From: Micromonospora profundi
GTDB taxonomy: Bacteria; Actinomycetota; Actinomycetes; Mycobacteriales; Micromonosporaceae
Direction of reading: 5' to 3'
NCBI RefSeq assembly: GCF_011927785.1
Contig: NZ_JAATJK010000001.1
Span: 1,922,001 to 1,986,000, forward strand
Length of the DNA stretch: 64,000 nucleotides
Under the pieces are notes generated by a model. That model saw only the letters and a program-made list of their open reading frames with translations. It made no database searches and was not told the DNA's origin. A program made the translations under genes and the position numbers. Within the stretch, counting starts at the first letter, position 1. Each line of letters opens with the position of its first letter. This document shows, piece after piece, positions 41,556-50,120 of this stretch.

Positions 41556-42578
41556 ATGACCGAATTGTCGCCCCTGTCCGCCGCAAGCTCGCTGACGTCG
41601 GTGGGCACGCCCACCCTCTGGGCGGTGACGATCGTCGGCGTGCTGGTGCTGCTCGTCCTGGACTTCCTGGTGACGCGCCGCCCGCACGAGGTGTCCATGC
41701 GGGAAGCGGTCGGCTGGTCGGCGTTCTACATCGCGCTGCCGCTGGCGTTCGGCGGCTGGGTGTGGGCCCGCTACGGCTCCCAGCAGGGCGTGGAATACCT
41801 GACCGGTTACCTGGTCGAGAAGTCCCTCTCGGTCGACAACCTCTTCGTCTTCATGCTGCTGCTGGCCGCGTTCGCGGTGCCGTCCGTGCTCGCCCAGCGG
41901 GTGCTGCTCTACGGCATCGCCGGCGCGCTGGTGCTGCGAGGTGTCTTCATCGCCCTGGGCGCGGCGGCGCTACAGACCCTCGACTTCGCGTTCCTGATCT
42001 TCGCGCTCATCCTCCTCGCCACGGCGGCGAAGCTGCTGCGTGACGCCCTCTCCGGGCACCAGCAGGAAGTCGACATCAACAAGATGCGGTCGGTGAGGCT
42101 GCTGCGCAAGATCATGCCGGTGGTCGATGAGTACCACGGCACCAAGATGACCGTCCGGCAGGGCGCGAAGCGGGCACTGACCCCGTTCGCCCTGGTGGTG
42201 GTTGCGGTGCTGGCCACCGACATCGTCTTCGCCGTCGACTCGGTGCCTGCGGTCTACGGCATCACCGAGGACCCGTACCTGGTCTTCGCCACGAACGCCT
42301 TCGCCCTGCTGGGCCTGCGGGCGCTCTACTTCGTCCTGCACGCCGCGTTGAGCCGGCTTGTCCACCTCAGCTACGGCCTAGCCATCATCCTGGCGTTCAT
42401 CGGCCTCAAGCTGGGTCTGCACTGGGCGCACGGCATCTGGGACAGCGTGCCGGAGATCCCCACCCCGGCCTCGCTCGGCGTGATCATCGGCGTGCTCGTG
42501 GTGGTCACCCTGACCAGCCTGCGCGCCACCAGGGGGCAGCAACCCGACCGCCGCGAGGTCGTCTCCGAGCGGCACTGA
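41556..42578 (+). CDS. TerC/Alx family manganese exporter
   Basis: The 340-residue membrane protein has about nine helices and the TerC acidic signatures LTGYLVEKSLSVDNLFVFMLL (about 81-101) and VLATDIVFAVDSVPAVYGITEDPYLVF. Family members export Mn(II), and the riboswitch directly upstream fits that role. ATG 41556 follows AGGAG by five bases, within the switch's expression platform. Confidence 0.9.
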   Translation: MTELSPLSAASSLTSVGTPTLWAVTIVGVLVLLVLDFLVTRRPHEVSMREAVGWSAFYIALPLAFGGWVWARYGSQQGVEYLTGYLVEKSLSVDNLFVFMLLLAAFAVPSVLAQRVLLYGIAGALVLRGVFIALGAAALQTLDFAFLIFALILLATAAKLLRDALSGHQQEVDINKMRSVRLLRKIMPVVDEYHGTKMTVRQGAKRALTPFALVVVAVLATDIVFAVDSVPAVYGITEDPYLVFATNAFALLGLRALYFVLHAALSRLVHLSYGLAIILAFIGLKLGLHWAHGIWDSVPEIPTPASLGVIIGVLVVVTLTSLRATRGQQPDRREVVSERH

Positions 42579-42654
42579 CGCCGGCACGCCGGCACGACGA
42601 GGGGGTACGCGGGAAAGGTCCCGCCCCGGCCGGCGCGAATGGTACGACTGAGCA

Positions 42655-43254
42655 ATGGGAATCGTCTCACCGGGCTTTCAGGGTCGGCCCCGATCACAGG
42701 AGCCGACCCTGCCCCCTGGGCAGTACCTGACCGAGGACTTTCCGGTGCTCTCCGCTGGCCCGACACCTCGCGTGTCGCTGGACACCTGGGAGTTCGTCAT
42801 CTCCGTCGAGAACGGCACCGAACGCCGGTGGTCATGGCAGGAGTTGATGGCACTACCGCAGGAGACGCCGACGGTGGACATCCACTGCGTCACCCGCTGG
42901 TCGAAGCTCGGCACCACGTGGCAGGGCGTCTCACTGGACACCTTGCTCGACGGTGTGGACACCGGCGCGCACTACGCGCTGGCGCACTCGTACGGCGGGT
43001 ACACCACAAACGTGCCACTGGACGACCTGCGCGGCGGCCGGGCCTGGGTGGCGCACACCTTCGACGGCAAGCCGCTGGCACCGGAGCACGGTGGGCCGGC
43101 GCGGCTGCTGGTGCCACACCTGTACTTCTGGAAGTCCGCCAAGTGGGTGCGCGGCATCCGGCTCAAGACGATGGACCAGCCCGGCTTCTGGGAGACCGCC
43201 GGCTACCACGACTACGGCGACCCGTGGCGCGAACAGCGGTACCAGGGTGACTGA
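42655..43254 (+). CDS. molybdopterin-dependent oxidoreductase (sulfite-oxidase fold)
   Basis: The 199-residue protein is a single Moco domain with the cofactor cysteine C78 in DIHCVTRWSKLG, plus LAHSYGGYTTNVPLDDL and YFWKSAKWVRGIRL. It has no signal peptide and should be cytoplasmic, unlike periplasmic MsrP. It overlaps the flavin reductase gene by eight bases, which suggests that gene supplies its electrons. The natural substrate is unknown. Confidence 0.88.
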   Translation: MGIVSPGFQGRPRSQEPTLPPGQYLTEDFPVLSAGPTPRVSLDTWEFVISVENGTERRWSWQELMALPQETPTVDIHCVTRWSKLGTTWQGVSLDTLLDGVDTGAHYALAHSYGGYTTNVPLDDLRGGRAWVAHTFDGKPLAPEHGGPARLLVPHLYFWKSAKWVRGIRLKTMDQPGFWETAGYHDYGDPWREQRYQGD

Positions 43255-44026
43255 GCGCGCTGTCGCGGAGGGCACCGAACGCCCGGCGCCGAACCGGTGG
43301 CAGGTGGGCCGGCTGGTGGAGCGCCGGGTGGAGACGCGGTCCGCGCAGACCCTCGTGCTGGAGGTGCCGGACTGGCCGGGGCACCTGCCCGGGCAGCACG
43401 TCGACCTGCGGTTGACAGCGCCGGACGGCTACCAGGCCGCCCGGTCGTACTCGATCGCCGGGCCTGTGGTGGACGGCCCCGCCGGGCCGCGCATCGAGGT
43501 GACAGTGCAGCGGGTCCCCGACGGCGAGGTGTCGCCGTACCTCATCGATGTTTTTGGTGTGGGCGACCCGGTGGAGGTGCGCGGACCGCTCGGTGGCTGG
43601 TTCATCTGGCGGCCGGAGCAGACAGCGCCGGTGCAGCTGCTCGGCGGCGGCTCGGGCGTCGTGCCGCTGATGGCGATGATCCGCGCCCGCCGGGTGGCGG
43701 GCAGTAAGGTGCCGTTCCGGCTGCTCTACTCGGTGCGCACCCCCGCCGATCTGATCTACGGCGACGAGTTGCGCCGCCGGGCCCGCGACGACTTCGGGCT
43801 GGACGTCGCGTACGTCTACACCCGTGAGGCGCCCGAGGGGTGGCGCGGCGAACCACACCGCATCGGTTTGGCCGACGTGAACACACATGGCTGGCCGCCG
43901 GATCTGGAACCGCTCACCTACGTCTGCGGCCCGACCGGGTTCGTGGAAACCGTTGCCGACCTGCTGGTGGGGCTCGGCCACCCGTCGCGGCGGGTCAAGA
44001 CCGAACGTTTCGGCCCGACCGGCTGA
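43247..44026 (+). CDS. FAD/NAD(P)-binding ferredoxin reductase-type protein
   Basis: The 259-residue flavoprotein has the FAD site ARSYSIAG (about 65-72), the NAD-binding LLGGGSGVVPLMAMIRAR, and the C-terminal CGPTGFVETVADLLVGLG. It has no 2Fe-2S domain. GTG 43247 starts inside the end of the Moco gene, eight bases before its stop, so the two are tightly coupled. It probably reduces the Moco protein. Confidence 0.87.
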   Translation: MTERAVAEGTERPAPNRWQVGRLVERRVETRSAQTLVLEVPDWPGHLPGQHVDLRLTAPDGYQAARSYSIAGPVVDGPAGPRIEVTVQRVPDGEVSPYLIDVFGVGDPVEVRGPLGGWFIWRPEQTAPVQLLGGGSGVVPLMAMIRARRVAGSKVPFRLLYSVRTPADLIYGDELRRRARDDFGLDVAYVYTREAPEGWRGEPHRIGLADVNTHGWPPDLEPLTYVCGPTGFVETVADLLVGLGHPSRRVKTERFGPTG

Positions 44027-44090
44027 CGGCACCACATCGCACTGCCCCGCTCGCCCCGCCCCGCATCGCCCGCTTCGTCGAGGAGACCCG

Positions 44091-44384
44091 ATGACCGAGA
44101 TGTCGTACCTGGACGGCAACATGCTCGACGGCCCGCTGCGTGAGCTGTTCGCCGTCGACCTGAGCACCGCGACGGGCCGCTGTGAGAACTGCGGGACGAC
44201 CGGCTCGATGGCCAGCCTGCGTGTCTTCGCCAACGCGCCGGGCATGGTCGCCCGCTGCCCGTCCTGCGAGGAGGTGATGCTGCGACTGGTCCGCGGGCCC
44301 GACCGGGCCTGGCTGGACCTGCGCGGCACCACCTACCTCCAGGTCCCGATGCCGATGGAGCAGCCGCGCCCCGGCCCCCTGTGA
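44091..44384 (+). CDS. DUF6510-type zinc-ribbon protein
   Basis: The 97-residue protein has two CxxC pairs (C31/C34 in CENCG and C55/C58 in CPSCE) forming a zinc ribbon, and a short C-terminal beta region (DRAWLDLRGTTYLQVPMP). It is a recurrent third member of the Moco-oxidoreductase/reductase cluster in actinobacteria; its role is unknown. ATG 44091 has GAGGAG upstream. Confidence 0.8.
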   Translation: MTEMSYLDGNMLDGPLRELFAVDLSTATGRCENCGTTGSMASLRVFANAPGMVARCPSCEEVMLRLVRGPDRAWLDLRGTTYLQVPMPMEQPRPGPL

Positions 44385-44396
44385 CCGGAGCGCCGG

Positions 44397-44987
44397 TTAC
44401 GCGTGTGCGGCTGCGCCACTCGGTTGCGCCAGGGGTGCCAGGCCGCACGACGCCGCGAGCCCCTCGGCCTCGATGCCGAGGGCGACGTTGACCCGCGCGA
44501 ACTGGTTGGTCAACGCCACCCAGGCGGTCAGCTCCACCACCGCCGGTGCCCCGAGCTGCGTGACCAGCCGGGCGGACAACTCGTCGGTGACGGTGGGCGG
44601 CGTCTGCGACATCGCCTCGGCGTACTCCAGGACGTCGCGCTCCAACGGCGTGAAGACGTCCGACTCGCGCCAGCGCGGCACCTCGCGGGCCTTTGTCACG
44701 TCCAGGCCCTCGTTGTGCGCCTGGAAGTAGCCCAGGTCCAGGCAGAACGAGCAGCCGATCAACGACGCCACGGCCATGTGGGCGTACGACTTCAGGTCCT
44801 TGTCGCACTCGTTCCACTTACCGGCCCGTCGACCGAGGCCGAAGTTGAACTTGAGCACCTGCCGGTGGTGCCACAGCACACCGAGCCCGTCGGGCACCCG
44901 GCCGAGCATCTTCCTGCTGAACCTCTTCAGTACGGCGCCGTAGAGGCCCGTGATCTCGGCCGGGGGAATCCTTGTGTCGCCGGTCAT
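44397..44987 (-). CDS. carboxymuconolactone decarboxylase/AhpD-like protein
   Basis: The 196-residue helical protein has the AhpD-type redox motif C79-S-F-C82 in SLIGCSFCLDLGYFQA, with the nearby ELTAWVALTNQFARVNVALGI. It likely reduces peroxides or acts in thiol exchange rather than as a decarboxylase. ATG 44987 follows GGAGGAGC. It converges on the DUF6510 gene. Confidence 0.83.
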   Translation of the reverse strand: MTGDTRIPPAEITGLYGAVLKRFSRKMLGRVPDGLGVLWHHRQVLKFNFGLGRRAGKWNECDKDLKSYAHMAVASLIGCSFCLDLGYFQAHNEGLDVTKAREVPRWRESDVFTPLERDVLEYAEAMSQTPPTVTDELSARLVTQLGAPAVVELTAWVALTNQFARVNVALGIEAEGLAASCGLAPLAQPSGAAAHA

Positions 44988-45192
44988 TGCTCCTCCTCGT
45001 CGGTGGTCTCGGCATGAGACACCGGCCGGGGCCGGCACGTGACAGAGCGCCGAGGTCAGCGAGGAGGTGTCACTCAGATGGCGTCACCGCAGCGGCGTCG
45101 GCGCACCACGGGGCGGCGGTAGGGCGGCGGTGACGTCGGCGGTGTTCTCGAATGCGGCTGCCGATCAGTCGATGGTTGCCGTCACCTGTCGA

Positions 45193-45936
45193 TCACGGGT
45201 GGGCGGCGCTCGGTTCGCGGCTCTGCGTATCAAGGTCACGCAGTGCGAAGCGGAGGTGCTGCCACTCCTCGTCGAAGATCACATGAAGGCAGTGCACGAC
45301 CGGCTCCTCGTGGTCGGGTGACCACGGGGTGGGCCGAGGCTCGGCGAGCAGCTCCGGTGTGACGGTGGCCAGGAAGCCGCGCACCATTGTCTGCCGCTCG
45401 GCGCGCAACCGGAGCACCTCCGTGAAGCTCGGCTGCTCGGTGGCGAACACCGACATGTCGAAGCCGTCGGTGGCGTACTCGGTGTGGGGCTGGCCGAACG
45501 GGTGGAATGGCTGTGGCCGGCGAAGGATCGTCTTGCCCAGCCATGCGTCGGCGGCGAAGGCGAGATGCCGCAGCGTCTGCGCGAACGACCATTCGCCGTC
45601 GACCGAGACGTGGACGGCGCCCTCGGGCATCGCCGTGGCCCGCTCGGTCGCTGCCGCCCAGGCCCGCTCGGTCGCCGCCCACGCCGTGCGCAGGGCATCG
45701 GGTTGCGTCGCCTGCCTCAACTCGCGCCCCGGGAACCGCCGATTCAGCTCCGCTTCGACGAGCGGCACGACGTCCACACCGTTGACCAGCAGTGTGCCAT
45801 CGGCCAGCCACGGTGCGTCGATGTCGAGCCCGTTGACGTCGACGCCGCGCATCACCGCCCCGGCCAGCGTCGACCTGTGGAACCGTGCACCTCGCAGGTC
45901 TCTGTCGACGAACGTCGCGTACTCACCTTGGCCCAT
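45193..45936 (-). CDS. DinB-family protein with N-terminal pentapeptide-like segment
   Basis: The 247-residue protein starts with a pentapeptide-like stretch (FVDRDLRGARFHRSTLAGAVMRGVD, 9-33), then a DinB four-helix bundle (about 85-240) with possible metal histidines in TLRHLAFAADAW and CLHVIFDEEWQHLRFA. DinB-like proteins are often thiol-dependent (mycothiol) transferases. ATG 45936 follows GGGGAGG. Substrate unknown. Confidence 0.82.
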   Translation of the reverse strand: MGQGEYATFVDRDLRGARFHRSTLAGAVMRGVDVNGLDIDAPWLADGTLLVNGVDVVPLVEAELNRRFPGRELRQATQPDALRTAWAATERAWAAATERATAMPEGAVHVSVDGEWSFAQTLRHLAFAADAWLGKTILRRPQPFHPFGQPHTEYATDGFDMSVFATEQPSFTEVLRLRAERQTMVRGFLATVTPELLAEPRPTPWSPDHEEPVVHCLHVIFDEEWQHLRFALRDLDTQSREPSAAHP

Positions 45937-46082
45937 TGCGCCCTCCCCGTTGACGGTTGCGGTGACGCTAGCGGGCAGGTCCGACAACACCTACGTCTTT
46001 CGATGATCTTTGGCTGAGTAGTGTGGATCATCGGATGGTGCGCCGCCGACGCCGCAGAGGACCAGAAAGTGAGTGTGGACAG

Positions 46083-46940
46083 ATGCCACCGACGTTCGTA
46101 CTGGTGCACGGAGCTTTCGCGAACTCGTTCTCGTTCGCACCACTCCAGGCCGAACTCGGCCTGCTCGGGCACCGTTCGGTAGCCGTCGATCTTCCGGGGC
46201 ACGGGTTCGCCGCGACGTACCCGCGGGCCTATCAGGCGCCGCAGGATCTCGGAGGGCTCGCCACCGCGCCCGGTGCCATCAGGTCCGTCACGCTCGCCGA
46301 CAACGCCGCGCACCTCATCGGGACACTGGAGCGGGCCAAGCGGAACGGGCCCGTCATCCTCGTCTCACACAGCCGCGGCGGTATGACGGCCACGGTCGCA
46401 GCCAACCAGCGGCCCGACCTGATCGACCGCATCGTCTATGTCTCCGCCTGGTGCCCCGTCGACCTCCACGTCGGCGCCTACTACGCCGAGCCCGAGATGG
46501 CCACTGTCGACACCACAGGGCTGGCGTCGGCCATGGTCGGGAACCCTGCCGAGCTCGGGCTGTTGCGCTCCAACTTCCGTACCGCCGACCCTGACGTCCT
46601 CGCGGCCCTGAAGGCGGCTTTCCTCGCCGACGGGACGGACGAGGAGTTCATGGTCTTCCTCAACACCTTCCAGCCCGACGAGAACCTCGACGTCGGCACA
46701 CCCGATGACCGGGCGCAGCCCGACAGTTGGGGGCGGATCCCCAGGACGTACGTGCGGTTGACCGAGGACACCTCCGTGCCGCTCGCCATGCAGGACCGGA
46801 TGATCCGCGAGGGCGACGCCCTGACGCCGGAGAACCCCTACGACGTCCGTACGCTCACCAGCAGCCACCTGAAGTGGCTTGTCGACCCGGCACCGGCGGC
46901 CCGGGTTCTGGGTGACATCGCCGCGCTCCTGCCTGCCTGA
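46083..46940 (+). CDS. alpha/beta hydrolase (esterase/MES-like)
   Basis: The 285-residue cytoplasmic enzyme shows the oxyanion motif LVHGAFANSFSF (about 6-17), the nucleophile serine in VSHSRGGMTA, and the C-terminal histidine in TSSHLKWL. The opening MPPTFVLVHGA resembles the plant methylesterase/hydroxynitrile-lyase group. No ribosome-binding site is evident before ATG 46083, which suggests a leaderless or weakly translated message. Confidence 0.83.
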   Translation: MPPTFVLVHGAFANSFSFAPLQAELGLLGHRSVAVDLPGHGFAATYPRAYQAPQDLGGLATAPGAIRSVTLADNAAHLIGTLERAKRNGPVILVSHSRGGMTATVAANQRPDLIDRIVYVSAWCPVDLHVGAYYAEPEMATVDTTGLASAMVGNPAELGLLRSNFRTADPDVLAALKAAFLADGTDEEFMVFLNTFQPDENLDVGTPDDRAQPDSWGRIPRTYVRLTEDTSVPLAMQDRMIREGDALTPENPYDVRTLTSSHLKWLVDPAPAARVLGDIAALLPA

Positions 46941-47064
46941 TCACCGTTCCGCAGCGAATACTCGGCTGCGCGCGGCGCGCCTCCGCCGTAGGCTTCGGCC
47001 TCCAAGGGCAGACCGGGCCGGCTGGTGGAGTCGCCCGGTCCGCGGATCGGAGACGAACAGAGCG

Positions 47065-47781
47065 ATGACCAGCCAACTGTTTGCCGTCTGCTTCGACGCG
47101 AGTCAACCCCTGCGTGTCGCGCGGTTCTGGGCCGACCTCCTGGGTCGGAAGATGGTCGACGATCCACACGACGGGGCAGTTGTCCTGCCGGATGACGACG
47201 TCGGGTTCCGGCTCCGCTTCGCGGCGACCGCCGATCCGAAGGTCGTGCAGAACCGGATGCACTTCGACCTGACGAGCGGGTCCGCCGAGGAGCAGCAGCA
47301 GACTGTGGCACGAGCGCTGGAACTCGGCGCACGCCACATCGACGTCGGCCAGCTCCCGGAGGAGGGTCATGTGGTGCTCGCCGACCCCGAGGGCAACGAG
47401 TTCTGTGTCATCGAGGCGGGCAACAACTTCCTCGCGGGCTGCGGGTTCGTCGGGGCGCTGGCGTGTGACGGGTCGCAGGCTGTCGGATACTTCTGGAGCG
47501 AGGCGCTCGGCTGGCCGCTGGTCTGGGACCAGGACGAGGAGACCGCGATCCAGTCGCCGCGTGGCGGCGCGAAGATCACCTGGGGTGGGCCACCGCCCGC
47601 GCCGAACGGTGGCCGGGACCGGGTGCGGTACGAGCTCGTCGCCGACGGTGATCACCAGGCGGAGGTTGACCGTCTGCTCTCCCTCGGCGCGACGCGCTTC
47701 GACACCGCCCATGACGTGGCCGGCCGGGTGGCGCTCGCCGATCCCGACGGCACGGAGTTCCGCGTCCTGACGCCCCGATAG
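47065..47781 (+). CDS. two-domain VOC family protein
   Basis: The 238-residue protein consists of two VOC units: residues about 5-118 (FDASQPLRVARFWADLLGRKMV, MHFDLTS, VLADPEGNEFCVIE) and about 125-235 (AVGYFWSEALGWPLV, VALADPDGTEFRVL). The first unit keeps a His and Glu that could bind metal. Substrate unknown. The start is ATG 47065. Confidence 0.83.
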   Translation: MTSQLFAVCFDASQPLRVARFWADLLGRKMVDDPHDGAVVLPDDDVGFRLRFAATADPKVVQNRMHFDLTSGSAEEQQQTVARALELGARHIDVGQLPEEGHVVLADPEGNEFCVIEAGNNFLAGCGFVGALACDGSQAVGYFWSEALGWPLVWDQDEETAIQSPRGGAKITWGGPPPAPNGGRDRVRYELVADGDHQAEVDRLLSLGATRFDTAHDVAGRVALADPDGTEFRVLTPR

Positions 47782-47920
47782 CGCCACCCGAGCGGCGGCC
47801 GAACACTCGATCCAGGATCTCGTGGTCACGCAGCCCAGGGAAACCACTTGATCGTGGTTCGAGCACGAGCACGAGCACCGGCTGGACAACGGCCGCGCCG
47901 GTCGTTCAGAGTGGTCCGCC

Positions 47921-48448
47921 GTGAGATACCTGCGTACCGGCGGTCCCGCGGCGATCCGACGGCCCCGCCCCACCGACGTCGACGAGTTCGTGGCGGCCGC
48001 GCGGCGCAGTCGGGACCTGCACCACCCGTGGCTGCTCGCGCCGAGCAGCCCCGAGGAGTACGCCGGATATCTGCGCAAGGTCCGCCGCCGCGACAGCTCC
48101 GGTTACCTCATCTGCGACCGGGCCAGCGGTGACATCGCCGGCTACGTCACCATCAGCGGCATCGTGCTGGGCGCGCTACGCGGCGGCTACCTGGGGTACG
48201 CGGCGTTCCAGCCGTACAGCGGCACCGGACACGCCTCGGCGGGCGTCGCCCTGGTCATCGACCACGCGTTCAGCGCTGGCGGCCTGCACCGGTTGGAGGC
48301 GAACATCCAGCCGGGCAACGAGCCGTCCCGGCGGGTGGCCCGCAAGTTGGGCTTCCGGCTGGAGGGCTTCTCCCCGGACTACCTGTTCATCGACGGCGCG
48401 TGGCGGGACCACGAACGGTGGGCGATCACCGCGCCGACCCCCACGTAA
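47921..48448 (+). CDS. GNAT acetyltransferase (RimJ/RimL type)
   Basis: The 175-residue protein has the GNAT fold: PTDVDEFVAAARRSRDLHHPWL at the start, the acetyl-CoA site around GTGHASAGVALVIDHAFSAGGLHRLEANIQPGNEPSRRVARKLGF. The last block is diagnostic of the RimJ/RimL group, which acetylates N-termini of ribosomal or other proteins. GTG 47921 is the start. Confidence 0.87.
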   Translation: MRYLRTGGPAAIRRPRPTDVDEFVAAARRSRDLHHPWLLAPSSPEEYAGYLRKVRRRDSSGYLICDRASGDIAGYVTISGIVLGALRGGYLGYAAFQPYSGTGHASAGVALVIDHAFSAGGLHRLEANIQPGNEPSRRVARKLGFRLEGFSPDYLFIDGAWRDHERWAITAPTPT

Positions 48449-48452
48449 CCGC

Positions 48453-48532
48453 CAAGATCTGCGCAACATCAGGGAAAGTGCTGCCTCACCAACAGCTGAG
48501 ACAGCAGGATCCCTGACGTTGCGCGGATCTTG
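48453..48532. repeat. REP-like inverted repeat, family C
   Basis: The left arm caagatctgcgcaacatcag (48453-48472 and on) pairs with 48511-48532 over 22 bp with two mismatches. The loop itself contains tgctgcctca/tgagacagca, so a long hairpin can form. It sits between the convergent GNAT and M28 peptidase genes and may act as a terminator. Its GATCT/TTG core recalls the repeat at 4862. Confidence 0.85.
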
Positions 48533-48552
48533 AGCAGGGCAAGAGGGCGGGG

Positions 48553-50004
48553 TCAGCTGCCGGGACGGGGGAAGGCCACCGGGCTGCGTAGGCCGTTGTG
48601 GTTGACCGCGCGGATGCCGAAGAACACGTTGTCCTTTGACAGGTCGATGCTGACCTCGGTGACGTCGCCGACCGGGATCACCCGCTGCCACTCGGCGGCG
48701 GTGGTCTCCCGCCACACCACCTCGTACCCGGTCAGGTCCGGCTCGTCGCCGCGCTGCCAGCGCAGTGTGGTGTTGTTCGTCAGGTCGGTGGTGACGATGA
48801 TGGCGCCCTTGGGTGTGCCGGGCGCCTGGGCCAGTGACCAGAGCGCCGCGCCGTTGACCCGGGCCACCCGGGCGATGTACTTGTAGTCGCAGAATTCGGG
48901 CAGGTCGCCGTACTGTTTGCCGTCCTGCACCCGGACGTCCTGGTGCTGGTGGGCGAAGTCCTCGTTGGGCTCGGTGAATCGCGCCGCCGGCCAGCCCTCC
49001 CGCAGGAACGAGATGTGGTCGCTACCGCGCAGATAGCGGTCCCGTCGGTAGATCACCCGTACGCGCATGCCGGTGTCGTCGTTGTCGGCCACGTCCCTGA
49101 CGAACCGGGCGAGTTGCCGCGACGGCGAGTCGTTCTCGCCGCCGACGGACTGCCGGGTGGTGGCCTCCGCAGGTGTCTCCGCCGTCGGGACGCCCTCGGC
49201 GAACAGGCGCACCGAGTACGGGTCGCGGGTGCCGTCGTCGGCGGTGCTGCTGCCCACGATGTCGTCGCTGAACATGCCCTGAACGTCCGCGCCGGCTGCC
49301 TTGAGCTGCTGGGCCAGGTACGCCGAGCCGTACAGGCCCTGCTCCTCGGCGGCGACCGCGGCGAACACGATGGTGGCCGCCGTGGGACGGGTGGCCATCA
49401 GGCGGGCCAGTTCCATGACGACGGCCACCCCCGAGGCGTCGTCGTCGGCGCCCGGCGCGTCGCTCACGGCGTCCATCACGTCGGTGACCCGGGAGTCGTA
49501 GTGGCCGGTCACCACGTACGTCCGGTTCGGGGCGCTCTGGCCCCGCAGCGTGGCCACGACGTTGGTGATCCGGGTGGCGGTGGGGATCCGGGAGGCGGGC
49601 TGCTGGACGTACGACTGGAGTTGGACTGTCATGCGCCCGCCGGACGTGGCCGCGTACTCCTGCATGCGGGCGTGGATCCAGTCCCGGGCGGCGCCGATGC
49701 CCCGCTGGGGATCGTCCTGGTCGGAGAGGGTGTGTCGGGTGCCGAACGCGGCAAGCCGGCGCACGATCGCCTCGATCCGTCGGGGGTCGACCTGGCGCAG
49801 CAGGTCGCGCAGCTCACGGTCGGGGCGCTGGGGGCGGGCGGGGCGTCCGGGGCCGGCGGGGTGCGACGGGTTGGCGGCGGCGGGCGCGGTGAGCGCGGGC
49901 ACCGCGACGGTGGCGGCGGTCGCGGCGGTGGCGGCGGCCGAGGCGGACAGGAACGTGCGGCGGGTGGGCCTCGTGGGCTGCTCGCCGGTCTGGTCTGATC
50001 CCAT
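48553..50004 (-). CDS. Tat-exported M28 metallopeptidase with C-terminal FN3-like domain
   Basis: The 483-residue protein has a twin-arginine signal (TRRTFLSASAAA, 14-25). The M28 zinc aminopeptidase domain (about 65-390) shows ligands H168/D170 in GHYDSR, the bridging aspartate in GADDDASG (near 187), the catalytic glutamate pair E220-E221, and SDD near 247. A fibronectin III-like domain follows (about 398-480). It should release amino acids or peptides outside the cell. ATG 50004 has AGGA eight bases upstream. Confidence 0.88.
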   Translation of the reverse strand: MGSDQTGEQPTRPTRRTFLSASAAATAATAATVAVPALTAPAAANPSHPAGPGRPARPQRPDRELRDLLRQVDPRRIEAIVRRLAAFGTRHTLSDQDDPQRGIGAARDWIHARMQEYAATSGGRMTVQLQSYVQQPASRIPTATRITNVVATLRGQSAPNRTYVVTGHYDSRVTDVMDAVSDAPGADDDASGVAVVMELARLMATRPTAATIVFAAVAAEEQGLYGSAYLAQQLKAAGADVQGMFSDDIVGSSTADDGTRDPYSVRLFAEGVPTAETPAEATTRQSVGGENDSPSRQLARFVRDVADNDDTGMRVRVIYRRDRYLRGSDHISFLREGWPAARFTEPNEDFAHQHQDVRVQDGKQYGDLPEFCDYKYIARVARVNGAALWSLAQAPGTPKGAIIVTTDLTNNTTLRWQRGDEPDLTGYEVVWRETTAAEWQRVIPVGDVTEVSIDLSKDNVFFGIRAVNHNGLRSPVAFPRPGS

Positions 50005-50120
50005 TCCGGCATCCTGCCCATCGATGGGGGTGTCTGTCCATATCGTCCGGCGTTGATGTTGTGCAGGTTCGCCGCGCTGGTCGCACGTTTGTCCGGGGCT
50101 TCGACGGGAAACGGCCCGCA

